Shown piece after piece: positions 53,467-64,000 of a DNA stretch of 64,000 nucleotides. Origin of the DNA: Galaxea fascicularis (taxonomy: Eukaryota > Cnidaria > Anthozoa > Scleractinia > Euphylliidae). The position numbers and the translations under genes are program-made. The first letter of the stretch is position 1, and each line of letters starts with the position of its first letter. The stretch spans positions 14,828,010 through 14,892,009 of the forward strand of contig OX419342.1 of the NCBI GenBank assembly GCA_948470475.1. Reading direction: 5' to 3'. The notes under the pieces were generated by a model. It was not told the DNA's origin. It was given only the letters and a program-made list of their open reading frames with translations, and ran no database searches.

Positions 53467-54991
53467 TTAGCAAAGCAATGATTTTGTGTGAAATGACGGC
53501 TATTATGTCAGCTCTGCGTTTGGAGTGATTATTGACTGACCTAAACTGTCCGCATCGGCAGGTTAGTCTTTCTGTTTTGTCTTTTATATGGACGCTTGTG
53601 TCAAGAACACTCGGACTAGCGATTTGCTTAGGTTACTCACGAGTTATGTTTGTTATTACTTGTCTTATTTTCCAATTTCTACGAGGAACGCCGAAGAAAC
53701 ATTCGTATCGTTTTTTGTTTTCTTACGTTTTGTTGTTTTCGCGCTTTTATCTCAAATTGGTTTGGACTAAAAAACGCTCGTGTTTTTTTCCAAATGTTTT
53801 CTATCAAATATTTCATTTTTGATCCTAAAACTCTTCGTTTTCCCTGCTGTCGCTCATTTTTGGGCACAAAGAAAGAAAAGCCAAGCGAAGTTCGGACGGT
53901 TTAAATCCTCGGCTCCGCTTTGTCAGAAACAAGAGCCGGATTGACATTTGGAAAACTCTCGCAAAGAGCGAGCGACAACCTCCCTGCCAAAAGTAAACAC
54001 GATTTTTAACAGCGCCAGCCATTCGAAATGCCAGCAATATGCTGTTCCTCACAGCAATTCTCGTTGTTAGTTAAAAAATCGCAGACTTAAAAGGCTAATT
54101 GCAGTAAAACTTCGTCTTTAATGTAATGTTTTCGGCTGACAAATGTTTTTCTTAAAGCGATTTGTTTGTCTGTTGTCATTGCCAATCAGATGTTATCATT
54201 AACAGTGATGTAAAAAATAATACCGCCACGACTTGTAGTCAAGGTTTGTAGTTTGCAATATTTGTAGTTGATTGAAGTCAAGAATAAAACCATTCTCAAC
54301 CATTTGCAGTTGATCACCGGAGTTGATTCATGGCTTATCGTGCCGCAGTCACTTTTCACAACGAATAGTCAAAAAGTCATTCTCACCTAATGTTTTTCGG
54401 TGCTAAGGACACCGACGGCAGTTTTTAATCGTCTTTACACTTATAGATTATAGAAATGACGCCATAAAATACTCAAAACAAGGCGAACAAAGTACTGTTC
54501 TTCTTTTTTTGGGTGGTGTCCAACAGTACCCACTTTGGGATTTTACCATTTTGTTTTGTTGTGGAATATTTCCGTTTCTTAAGTTTAAAATGTCAACGAT
54601 ACATGTTAGAAAATTTGTGACTCAGCCAAAAGCACATAACCGGTTGTGATGTTGAATTTAAAAGTGAGACACTGGGACTGTTAATCTATAGTTTAGAGAT
54701 TTACACCATTTGTATTGAAATGTAATCGGATGTAATTAAACTGTGGTGAAGCAAAATCGTTTATGCTCATAGTCATGTAGTCCTTTGATCCAACGTGGCA
54801 AAGGCCAATGATAAATTGAAAATGTACGTTAGCACATGTTTGAATGGTGGCTGTGGCTCTGCAGCAAAACAGTTAAAACTATTATCACAATACATGTACA
54901 GAAGTCCTTACTGGTCCTTATTGGTAAATGCCATACAATAAGGAAAGAACTGTGGAGCTCCGCTTTTAGGCTTGGCTAAATATATATATTA
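53467..54991. repeat. 1.5-kb dispersed repeat, copy C
   Basis: Full-length relative of copy A in the same orientation. It ends TGGAGCTCCGCTTTTAGGCT then a TATATAT run. With A and B it brackets protease exons 1-3. Confidence 0.8.
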
Positions 54992-55334
54992 CCAATTGCA
55001 GAATATTTATGTTCAGCGATGCGTTAAGAGAACTGCGAGGATCATACTTCATTTGAAAATTGATTTTACCAGTTACCACTTTGTGTAATGTCTGACTCAG
55101 ATTTTTTTTATTTCAATTTAAGTTGCAAAATTTAGCATTCTAGAATACGAAGCCTTCAATCTTCCCTTCTAAAGCTTATTTAAAAATTTGGCGTTAGATA
55201 CGACAATCTACAATACAGCTAGATTACCTCCCTGCCGTGTCAACTGATCAAATTCTCTATCCGCGCAAAATTCTTGGACACAAAATTGGTTGTTTTTACG
55301 CTTCGGAAGGCTTTCTGAACAAAACTGATTTAAT

Positions 55335-55490
55335 TGATTAATAATTGTAATTGAAGTGAGTGGAGTGCAATTTGGTCTTAAATCATACGCGTGATTTCAA
55401 AATTGAGTTCGACTTGAAATCACAAGTATGATAGTAGACCAGAATTGCACGACACGAAGTTCAATTTCCACTTTATTATACACATTTTGA
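55335..55490. mobile_element. diverged palindromic MITE, relative of 47,553
   Basis: Inverted arms GAAGTGAGTGGAGTGCAATT and its approximate inverse AATTGCACGACACGAAGTTC, with GTGATTT(C/G)AAA inner words. Layout and words parallel the element at 47,553-47,712. Confidence 0.55.
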
Positions 55491-58400
55491 AATCACACAG
55501 GTTTTTGCCAATATTTATTTTTATTTAATGTTCACTTCAGGAAAACCAGTTTTGAATTTTGATGAGTTAAAAAAAAAATGTGATTTAGAGCAAAAAATGG
55601 TACAATCTGAGAATAAATTGCACTGTTGAGAGCCAATCAGATTTCATGAATGACAAGTGATTTCAAAATGTGTGTAATAAATGCAAAAACTATAACTATT
55701 GTAATGTTGTAATCTTAACTCTCGGGCTATCGTTAGCACTACACGCATATAAGAACATTGCGCGCGTTGCTATTTCCATTGGTTTTGGCAAATACTTGAA
55801 ATGCACAAGAAGTTCGTGCGACACGATTTGACCTTTTCATAAATGTTTCGCGTATAGTCGGTATTAGTCGTCGCACTTTGTGCATATTCTTTAAAAATGT
55901 ACATCATTCCCCAGGATGCCGCGACACATCCGGGTATGTTTTGTGCGTGCTGGCGCTAAAATTCAAAATTGATTAGAGAAAAGTGCGCGTGACAACAAAG
56001 AATACGGCCAACAGGCGGCCAACAGCGCGTACGTTTTTCTGTTTCACGGGCATATTAACTCCCCTGGTCAAGTACCAGCATATGGAATTTGTAGAGGAGG
56101 GATCAATAAATGATTATGGACAAAAATTTGTTTTTTAAGGTCTCTACAAGTATTATCATATTTGAACTTTAGAGAAAACGACAAAACTTTCAAGTTTATA
56201 AGACATCTGTCATCTTCAGTTTGTCGTTTTCTTTAAAGTTCTGATTTGTCTGCTAATATCAAGTTCATTATCAAATTTGCTTTGAAAATAGACTATTTTG
56301 GAAGCTTTCTGGTACAGAAGCTGTTCTTCAAGCGGAATATTCCGACGAACTGATCAGTTAACGCCCAGCATATGGAAAAGTTAGTATCAGGTGTCAGGAA
56401 AGCTCCTGCAAATTCTCGCTAGTTTACGACACCTATAAGTACTATCGAAATGCGGTTTTCTGGACGCACTCCTCGACCCTCTGCAAAATTGCCTTTCGGA
56501 GGCTGTTCGGGAGAATGGTTGACTGATTTTGAATCTCCCTGATGCACTATCCCTTCTCCCGCCACCTTAATAAGGGGAGATTAAGCCTCTACCACTTTGA
56601 TTTGTTCAATGATTTTTCTGCTGGTAAACACTGGGAGCAGATTACTTCCAGAAGAAAAATCATTAACACGCAGTCAGATTCCGTTTACACCAAGTTCTCT
56701 ACATAGCAAGTGAAGACCTCTAAATATTTTCGCGCTATTTCTCCCTTTTCACATAATCAATTCTATCATGTACTTGAACTTGATAATAATGACGGAACCA
56801 TCGAAACATCGTTCGTCTTTAACATCGCTAGTGTTCTTTCTTAAATGTTTTACAGAACCTTGTGTTAATAGAAACCAACCGTGACTTTCATATGTTAAAG
56901 CTATAAGACGGCAAGCGTGATGCATTGAATTCATTCTTACCTCCAATTAAGATTACAGATTTCCCCAACCATAATTTTTCAACACAGGTTAAATTAAGTT
57001 CTTAGGAGAGTCTTTTTCTTTAGTTCTCCTGTACCTCTGCTAACAACAGAAATTAATATTCACTTTGGACTTGAGCGAGCAGCTGAGGAACTGTCTAATC
57101 TCTTTTGTTTTTATGTTTTTGCATATCATCATGGATTGCGAAACAAGCGACACTGAAATTTTGTTGGTGGATTTTATGTCTTAATTCTACTGTTCTATGA
57201 ACTTTGATTTTCGGAAGAAATCCCATTCTATGTACAGAAAAATGGAGTTGGCGGTTGAATAGTGAAAGGTCCTATATACTACGACTTGGAAATACTACGG
57301 TCGATACGAATGAAAAAGGACTTACCAAGAGAGGCCGAAAATAGGGAAAAACTAAAACCTTTTACTGATTTTCGAATTCAAATTTTTTAAAGGGTTGAAC
57401 ACTGTTCTGAAATGGCGACCAATCTACAGTCTATCTGTAACTTTCATTCACACATTTTCCAACTTTCGAGATGCTGCTTTCACGGCCACAAAGAATGAGC
57501 CGCACACAAATGAATAGGAGTTTTTAAAATGTCAAATTTGTATTGTATTGCCTTTCTCGGGAAAATTGGATGTTTTTCAGTTTCTTAAAATCTTTGTTAA
57601 GTCTTAATATTATCGTTCACTCAAAAAACCCTAGAAGCGGAAACTATACAATGAGACGGCGTCGGGTTCATCTGAATCTGGAGATGATATGCAAACAAAC
57701 TGTGTCTTAAGATTGAAGAAAGCTTTCATTCTGTTACCTTTGAAACTACTTCTTTTCTTGAAAGCCGTTCTTGCCTATTCCAGCCGTAGTCAGTGGGATA
57801 TTCCAAGTGAAGGTTACAAGGTAAAACCCTCTTCGCCAGAGAACAGGTCGCGTACGGGCGATCAAAACATATGTCAGCCTCATTTACATCGATGGCATTA
57901 GATTAGCGACAATGTGGTCATGTGGAAAGGAAACTGTCAAACAAAACTCATTATCGTAAAACACGCGAAGATTTATGTCTGACGCTGTCTGTTAATTAAA
58001 CATTTTTCAAGATGGGTTTATCGTTTTCAAGCATGGTTTCCATGTGATCGGAGACTATGGAAGATCGTATACAGCTCTGCAATAATTTGGAATCTTACTT
58101 CTGTGACCATTGACAATCGTGCATTCATTATATGCCGCACTCAGAGCCACGTTTCTTAGCATTAATGCTTGCGCGTCTGTTTGTTCCAACGCTTATTTGT
58201 TGTAAACACGAAAGTGGCGGTTGGGAAAGGTAAACGTATGGAAGCAGTTCTGCCGAAGAAATGTCTCACAAACAAAACCGTATGGATTTGAAAGATAACA
58301 ACGAAAAAGGCAAAAAGCTGGCGAAAAGCTGGGAATTCAGTGTATCGGCAGATGCAGGGAAAAAAAACTCCTCGATATCACAACTGTGTACAGTTTAAGT

Positions 58401-59014
58401 GCACGAAAACGCTACCCTCTGTATCGGGGGGGGGGGGGGATTTGTTAAAAGAGAATTTTCTCTGACTGAAATGTTTGCTCATTTGAAAATAGAGGTGTTT
58501 GCTATCGTTTGCTATCTGCGGTCGGCGTTCATTTGTATTCATTTCGAAAGCAGGATTTAGGAGGGTTGTGGAGCGTCTATTTCCTTTTGAGACAATTCTT
58601 TATCACACTTTGCGCAACACTCAAATAGTTACTTTGATCATTTCATCTATTACAGCGCCTTTCAGTGGCATGCGGTTGCGTTTTTACCTGCTGTCAATCA
58701 AGTGTTTGGCGGTTGCCGATTACTTCCGATTGTAATCGAGATCGACGGAAAGATCTTCAACAAGGTTAGCAACATCACTGCGTTCAAGCATCGTTTTCCG
58801 ACATTAAGTCATCATCTGTAGCCACAGGAGATAGTCCGGCCCTTGAAAGCTGAAATATCGCCGTCGCCGTCCAGGCGAATAGCGTTCTTACCTCGTTTAC
58901 GCTTGAAGCACAGTTGTTTGACACGGCGACGTTGGTGCGTCTTCCTTTGGATGTAATCCTCCACACATTTTCGAAAAAAATCGAAGGTCCGCAGGATTAG
59001 GAGTAAAAATTGGG
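55491..59014. other. no assignable gene; simple tracts only
   Basis: Contains the inverted relative of the 51,890 repeat (56,750-56,850) and a run of about 14 G at 58,426-58,439. Frames at 57689-57901 and 58499-58735 (plus) are short, without motifs or matched splice sites. Confidence 0.3.
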
Positions 59015-59310
59015 TCATTTTTTCTCCCTGAGCATATACAAAGCCACGCATAAGACGGCTAGAATCAAACTCCAGTTGATACGGAACCCATCTAGCTGGT
59101 CCTCGTCACTGTCTATAATTTTTGTCTCCTCTGAGATAGGAAGGTCTATCGGCACATCCTCGTACGACTTTTGAGAGTTTTCAAAGACGCAATCTTCATT
59201 TTAGGGCCAAACTTGCCATGTTTACCTGCTGGTGAACATGTCATGGTACCGTTCGGAAGTAATCGGAAACCGCCGAACATTTCGTTGATTGTTAATTGGG
59301 GTTTACAGGC
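59015..59310 (-). CDS. terminal exon of an unidentified tail-anchored protein (one frameshift)
   Basis: From a possible acceptor (GTGTAG) at 59311 the frame reads ACKPQLTINEMFGGFRLLPN and on to FGPK near 59,208. The shifted frame continues NEDCVFENSQKSYEDVPIDL, an acidic stretch (DSDEDQLDGF), one transmembrane helix (INWSLILAVLCVALYML) and REKK, then stop at 59015. The break falls in a run of four A, so it may be a sequencing error, a polymorphism or decay. The end predicts a membrane anchor with a short basic tail. The upstream piece at 59750-59935 is probably an earlier exon of the same gene. Family not recognised. Confidence 0.45.
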
Positions 59311-59599
59311 CTACACGGCTCCAAAACACGCGTTCTGGTTTTCTCGCCTTTATCACAATTTTGCTCTCACGAGTATGTCTTGGAGTGAACGCCCCTTTCT
59401 GTCTGATATTATGGGCGATTCCTGGAAAATTTCGTTTAGCAATGGTTGCTGCGGCTTTATTAATAAATACCACTTGCTCATTAGGATTTCTTTCAGGTTT
59501 GGAACTGCTGGATGGCGTTGTGTTATGAAGGGCGGGATTCGTTTCTTTGTATTGTTCTGTTGGAGGAGAGCCCGTTTCCTTCCTTAAAATTTCACCTCT

Positions 59600-59690
59600 G
59601 TTGAGGCTGGTTTCCGTATGATCGCAACGATCGTTTCGATCGCTGAACAAAAACGTTCAGCTATCGTAGCGATCATATGAAAACCACTCC
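59600..59690. mobile_element. short palindromic repeat
   Basis: GGTTTCCGTATGATCGCAAC and its approximate inverse (GTAGCGATCATATGAAAACC) flank CGATCG words and a CTGAACAAAAACGTTCAG hairpin. Probably a small MITE. Confidence 0.55.
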
Positions 59691-59749
59691 TCAGCAATCA
59701 CTTAGCAATCGTAGTGACAACAATCGCTGAGATAGACTTCAGTTCTATT

Positions 59750-59935
59750 TCAACGATTTATGTATAATGTTGTATCTTTAATTCTGTCTTCTAGGATAAA
59801 TGGTTGACACGGTGTTGATCTGACCTCGATGGTGCAGTCTGTAGTCATCTTGTGAAAAGAAAAGGTTGATCGCATTGCATCGATTTCCTCCTCAGGAAGA
59901 AGTTCGGTCGGCAAAATGTATGCTGTCGGCAAATG
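59750..59935 (-). CDS. probable exon upstream of the tail-anchored protein exon
   Basis: An acceptor TTTCACTTAG precedes FHLPTAYILPTELLPEEEID, then MRSTFSFHKMTTDCTIE. A possible donor GAG|GTCAGA near 59825 is in phase 0 and would join to ACKPQL of the next exon, also phase 0. Without that splice the frame runs to a stop at 59750. The sequence looks conserved and host-like but I cannot name it. Confidence 0.4.
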   Translation of the reverse strand, partial: HLPTAYILPTELLPEEEIDAMRSTFSFHKMTTDCTIEVRSTPCQPFILEDRIKDTTLYINR

Positions 59936-60667
59936 AAACTAAGTGAAAGGAATAAATCAGGAAAACTGCAACTTTGTGGGTGCCTAGCTCCAGACGTTAG
60001 GCTGTCATTTTGCGCGGAAGTGTGCCATTGATATACTTGTACAACAACGCTTTATCTTTTTCTCTACTCATGCTTAAGCATTCCATAAAATGTAAGAGAA
60101 AGATATCAATCGATTTCATAGTACATTGGCCATGGCTTCAAGATGACGTGCGAGAATTTGAAAAGTGTAAGCTAAATTTTTCAATATGCAATCCACTGCC
60201 ATCCTTGCCAGCCTTAACAGAAGAAGATGGTAGTTAGTCTCTGTGCAGTAAAACAGTCTTAAGTATAACTGCCTCATTATTTTGGGTTTTCCTGATTTAA
60301 AGACATCTTTTGGAATGGCTAATTGGCTCTGTGGTGTGCCTTCAAAAACACTGACTCTCTTGTTTTGTTTTCCTGTTTGTTTTGCCAAACAAATACTGGC
60401 CGAGAGGCAATCTTAAGTCAAGCTAAGCACTTGCTACTGATAACTTTGTTATTTTGAGTGTTTAGTTAGTAAATATGTGTGACAGGACCTCTCGTAAAGA
60501 AACGTTTCGTGAATTACCATGGGCGCTTTCCATTCAACAAAAATTACCGGTTCAAATTTTCGGAATTTTCGCTGGTCGAATGGAACGCGTCAGACCGCTT
60601 CCAAGGATTCGTTGTCACGTGCCCTGCAACACAGGGCATGCTGGGTGACCATTTGTTGTGTTTGAAA
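59936..60667. other. no gene seen
   Basis: Lies between the two oppositely oriented genes. The plus-strand frame that precedes the HARBI1-like Met (60479-60667) is open but not conserved-looking. Confidence 0.3.
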
Positions 60668-61130
60668 ATGGCGGACTTTTTGAATATTTTCGCGGCTTTG
60701 GAGCAGGATGAGTGTGAAATAACAAGTTGTACCATTCCCGATAGCAACGACGACATAATACTTCTGGCTGCAGTTGCCTGCTTTATGCGGAGAGAATTAA
60801 CTCGAGTAAATGGCTACTTTGAAGTAACCATCCCAGCGTATTTGTCAGGGGAGTTTGAGAACCATTTCCGTATGACGAGGGAAACGTGCCAGTTATTGAC
60901 ACAAGAATTGATGCGCACTGGGCGAATTCCAACTGGCAATTCATCTGGGCGGCCAACAATTTTGCCAGAAAAACAGATACTACTGTTCCTTTGGAGTGTG
61001 GCAAACAGGGAGCCTTATCGTACGATCGCCGACCGTTTTGGGGTAACTATGAGCAGTGCCTACAGAGCAATTCGTCGAGTGACGAAAGGGGTTATTGACC
61101 TCTCTGGCCGCTACATTAAGTGGCCCAATG
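60668..61130 (+). CDS. HARBI1-like PIF/Harbinger transposase, exon 1
   Basis: I chose the Met at 60668 (MADFLNIFAALEQDE) since the open frame upstream does not resemble the family. The exon encodes 154 residues: FENHFRMTRETCQLLTQEL, SGRPTILPEKQILLFLWSVA, and the helix-turn-helix DRFGVTMSSAYRAIRRV. These are the N-terminal landmarks of HARBI1-type proteins. It ends in phase 1 at AATG|GTGAGC. Harbinger elements usually pair this with a Myb/SANT gene; I saw none inside the window. Confidence 0.8.
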
Positions 61131-61218
61131 GTGAGCATTTACATGTAAACAGTGTGTGAGTAAAGTATTTATATCGGTATTGATAACTAAATGATTTTAT
61201 CATAATTGAAATCAACAG

Positions 61219-61376
61219 CTCACGAGGCTCGTGAAAGTGAAGCAGCATTCCAGGCTGAAGGGGGATTCCCAGGAGTAGTTGGTCTTATTGATGCTACCCA
61301 TGTGTGCATTCGTGCTCCTGAACATGAACCTGATGACTACATAAACCGGAAGAAATTTCACTCACTGAATCTCCAG
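61219..61376 (+). CDS. HARBI1-like transposase, exon 2
   Basis: Acceptor ATCAACAG, 158 nt, phase 1 in and 0 out, donor CAG|GTAAGC. It encodes ESEAAFQAEGGFPGVVGLID, then ATHVCIRAPEHEP and YINRKKFHSLNLQ. The Asp in IDATH is the first catalytic acid. Confidence 0.85.
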
Positions 61377-61508
61377 GTAAGCTGAGGAACTACAGAGGAG
61401 CCCTTTAATGATTACAAGCCCATGAAATGATTGGTAAAAAAAATCTTCCAATATCCTTTAGAAAGGAGGACAATTTTTATGTTAATCATAACTTTTACTA
61501 CCTTTCAG

Positions 61509-61672
61509 GCAGTATGTGATGAAAATATCGTGTTCTTAGATATAGTGGCAGGCTGGCCAGGCTCTGTGCACGATTCCAGAGTTCTTAGGAACTCTGGGTT
61601 ATACCAAACTGCTGCCATCAAGTTCCCTGGTGACACACATCTACTTGGAGATGGGGGTTACCCTTTGTTAAG
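61509..61672 (+). CDS. HARBI1-like transposase, exon 3
   Basis: Acceptor CTTTCAG, 164 nt, donor AAG|GTCAGT, phase 0 in and 2 out. It encodes AVCDENIVFLDIVAGWPGSV, HDSRVLRNS and LLGDGGYPLL. The Asp in GDGGYP is the second catalytic acid. Confidence 0.85.
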
Positions 61673-61676
61673 GTCA

Positions 61677-61968
61677 GTGGATTTCCCAATAGTTTGATCA
61701 GCATACTAAAATATATTTTCACACAAAAGCTACAACCCTAGATGCCATGTGCTTCTTAGATATCAATTTATGTAAGACAACACAGGTGTTTAATGCTTGT
61801 GATGTAGACACCAGAAAAACTCATCTCATAATATTGCACCAATTTTCATTTACAGTCATCTGGTATGATCATATCTATATGCTATTCAGACATGCAGGAA
61901 TCCCTACTTACAGCTGTAGGCCAGCTTTATGACCAATTTTATTTTAATTTGTCTGTTTTTTTTTTCAG
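61677..61968 (+). other. intron 3 of the HARBI1-like gene
   Basis: About 296 bp from GTCAGT to a poly-T acceptor CTTTTTT...CAG at 61968. Nothing else seen. Confidence 0.6.
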
Positions 61969-62017
61969 ATGGTTGTTTACCCCATTTAGAGATAATGGTC
62001 ATTTGACACTAAGACAA
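61969..62017 (+). CDS. HARBI1-like transposase, exon 4, part before insertion
   Basis: After a long poly-T tract and CAG, the exon reads WLFTPFRDNGHLTLRQ, the conserved stretch between the second Asp and the Glu helix. Similarity stops at 62017. Confidence 0.8.
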
Positions 62018-63775
62018 ATGGCCCATTATTGTCTTAGCGCGATAATGGTTTTTATGCAGGGACGGGAGTTTGGGTTTTGGTCGAGGGTCGAGGGTCGAGG
62101 GTAAAATGTCGAGGGTCGAGGGTAAGATGTCGAGGGTCCGAGAAAAATGTCGAGGGTCCATAAAAAAACTAAAAATTGTAAATTGTAAAAAATAAACTGT
62201 TTTTGTATACTTTCACGCTTCATTTACACAGCTTCCACAAATGCACCCGCAACCGCAAATAAATAGATGCCGGTTGAGAGAGGTCAAGGTTAACTTTGTG
62301 GAAAGCGTGACTAAGTAATTCGTCCATCGAAATATAGTTTTCTCTTAGGCGCCTACATCTCGCAGTTCCTGGGTTTCCATTCACCGTGAAGTCATAAGCA
62401 GAACTATACATCGACCAGAACTCGTCACACACTGCAAAACTCGAACTGAGGAACAGTAAATGATTTCGCAACCAGAGATGCTCTAATGGAGGGGCTTTTA
62501 GCAACGTCTGAAGACTGACAAGAAAAACAAATGTTTGTTGTTTCAGTCTTTGTTTTTTTATCCATGGTATGTTTCAAGATTTGATCATTTTTCTTGTCAA
62601 TCTTTTGTCAGACATCGCTAAAAGCCTCTCCATTAGCGCACGACAGGAACATATCTTTTCAATGTTATGTCATGTTTGGGAAACTTTTATTCCAGCTCAG
62701 TATTGTAACTCACAAACGAAAATTGTTTATTCAGAAATTTTTTACTTTGTCGCATTCGGAGACAACAAATCTTGTAACATACCATGGATAAAAATTAAAA
62801 AAACCAAGACTGAAACAACAAACATTTGTTTTTCTTGTCAGTCTTTTGTCAGACGTTGCTAAAAGCCCCTCCATTAGAGCATCTCTGGTTGCGAAATCAT
62901 TTACTGTTCCTCAGTTCGAGTTTTGCAGTGTGTGACGAGTTCTGGTCGATGTATAGTTCTGCTTATGACTTCACGGTGAATGGAAACCCAGGAACTGCGA
63001 GATGTAGGCGCCTAAGAGAAAACCATATTTCGATGGACGAATTACCTAGTCACGCTTTCCACAAAGTTAACCTTGACCTCTCTCAACCGGCATCTATTTA
63101 TTTGCGGTTGCGGGTGCATTTGTGGAAGCTGTGTAAATGAAGCGTGAAAGTATACAAAAACAGTTTATTTTTTACAATTTACAATTTTTAGTTTTTTTAT
63201 GGACCCTCGACATTTTTCTCGGACCCTCGACATTTTACCCTCGACCCTCGACATTTTACCCTCGACCCTCGACCCTCGACCAAAACCCAAACTCCAGGGA
63301 CGGGGCCTTATCTTATGGTACAAGCTGTAGAGGTTGATAGCCATAACGATAATGGGCTACACCACACGCGGAGCGAGGTACAAATTCGTGACCTCTGCTA
63401 TCCCTCGCCCCTTTTTCTGCCAGCGCCGATCGTGATAGCTGTTTAGCTTTCGAGGCTTACTTCACTTTCTTTCGTTGGAAACAGACCACCATCCCCTGAA
63501 CTCCTCCTCTGCTCTTGCTACCTTACTGGGGCTGGCTGTTTTTCGCCCCAACTTAATTCACTGAATCAAATAGAGGGATGTTTAATTTACTAATTTGACA
63601 CATGTCACATTTGAATGGTTTGAAATAAACGCCACATGAGTGGCCAATTTAATCCAAATATAGGTGTCTGTGATTCAGTGACTTCTAGCCGCATGCACGA
63701 CCGCAATTATAACCTTTTTATTTTAGTCTTTTGTGCGTTAGGTTTATATCATTTTAGGCGCCGCTCTCGGCATAA
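62018..63775. mobile_element. ~1.76-kb composite insertion in the transposase exon
   Basis: RDNGHLTLRQ (ending 62017) and KQFNTALSAVRQKVERS (from 63776) are adjacent in HARBI1-like proteins, so everything between is inserted. It is nested: ~0.5 kb of outer sequence with GCCCATTATTGTC near 62,020 and an inverted GATAATGGGC at about 63,343, and inside it the 62,066-63,294 foldback element. The outer unit's own ends are not clear. Confidence 0.65.
62066..63294. mobile_element. 1.23-kb foldback element with 9-bp target duplication (MULE-like?)
   Basis: The ends are inverted GAGTTTGGGTTTTGG, flanked on both sides by a perfect CAGGGACGG (62057-62065 and 63295-63303). Arms of ~520 bp (62066-62583 and about 62775-63294) are almost identical. 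Each has subterminal GTCGAGG minisatellite units and a 94-residue frame (starting about LLKAPPLEHLWLRNH) that differs at only two or three residues between arms. A third partial copy of the inner arm lies in the centre near 62,600. Nine-base duplications fit Mutator-like elements best, but no transposase is present. The arm frame matches nothing I know and may be non-coding. Confidence 0.85.
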
Positions 63776-64000
63776 AAGCAATTTAACACAGCCCTTTCTG
63801 CTGTACGCCAGAAAGTGGAAAGATCCTTCTCTCTTCTCAAGGGAAGATGGCGAAAGCTTCAATATCTCGATCACCTTGATTTGGTAATGGCAGTGCAAAT
63901 AATAACTGCTACTTGTGTCCTTCATAACTATTGCTTATTACATGACGATTTTGATGATGGGTATTTCCTGCCTGGTCATGATGATGGTGGCAGAGCTGAT
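63776..64000 (+). CDS. HARBI1-like transposase, C-terminal part after insertion (3' end outside window)
   Basis: The frame resumes at 63776 with KQFNTALSAVRQKVERSF, which carries the catalytic Glu (VER), then LLKGRWRKLQYLDHLDLVM, TATCVLHNYCLL and an acidic tail to the window end. All three catalytic acids therefore survive, but the ~1.76-kb insertion disconnects the Glu unless it is spliced out. Confidence 0.8.

Noticed and set aside
57689..57901. 70-codon frame with a signal-peptide-like start
   Set aside because: No splice site in a usable phase and no continuation; the hydrophobic start alone is weak evidence.
58426..58439. Run of about 14 G as a possible G-quadruplex element
   Set aside because: An isolated homopolymer with no gene context; run length may also be an assembly artefact.
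59303..59650. 115-codon minus-strand frame
   Set aside because: It lies in the likely intron between two better-supported coding pieces, starts in a palindromic repeat and has no motif.

Overview
The window is eukaryotic, intron-bearing, AT-rich animal DNA. The transposon families (YR retrotransposon with split direct repeats, Penelope GIY-YIG, CR1/L2-like LINEs, HARBI1-like transposase, protein-primed family B polymerase) and several dispersed gene families resemble what I know from stony corals and sea anemones. An anthozoan cnidarian is therefore my best guess, by recall and not by any search. Only one host gene is convincingly complete; most of the window is mobile DNA, much of it nested and broken.

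Bases 1-5,167: an unidentified protein gene (+) running in from the left edge faces a degenerate Polinton/adintovirus-type DNA polymerase B (-). A broken copy of an unidentified dispersed gene follows. Bases 5,168-13,234: a long palindromic element with ~0.88-kb inverted arms around a ~0.75-kb loop that carries a decayed coiled-coil/membrane protein. Its right arm was split by a 5.6-kb tyrosine-recombinase retrotransposon (7,145-12,759) with the A1-ORFs-B1-A2-B2 layout, and the intact left arm shows the empty site. Bases 13,334-23,499: a ~10.2-kb DNA transposon with TTAA at both ends and ~1.3-kb inverted arms. It encodes (-) a broken transposase-like protein with a C2H2 finger.

Bases 25,478-51,857 (-): a secreted trypsin-like serine protease in four phase-1 exons that join without a break into 301 codons. 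Exons 1-3 lie within 1.9 kb, while exon 4 is 24 kb away. That third intron is a transposon trap. In order it holds a solo LTR, a 64-bp minisatellite carrying a PIF/Harbinger-type MITE, an rve-integrase-like pseudogene, a palindromic MITE, a Ty3/gypsy pol remnant, a Penelope-like GIY-YIG fragment, a LINE 3' tail, a fragment of an unidentified multi-exon gene, two LINE copies, further palindromes and one copy of a 1.5-kb dispersed repeat. Two more copies of that repeat, a GC hairpin and an ACCG microsatellite lie just upstream of the protease.

Bases 55,000-64,000: mostly unassigned sequence, then a probable tail-anchored-protein gene fragment (-). A HARBI1/PIF-Harbinger transposase gene (+) runs off the right edge. 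Its last exon is broken by a ~1.76-kb insertion that contains a young 1.23-kb foldback element with a perfect 9-bp target duplication.

The genes do not form a pathway. The organising theme is nested insertion, and several insertions are dated relative to each other by recoverable empty sites or target-site duplications.
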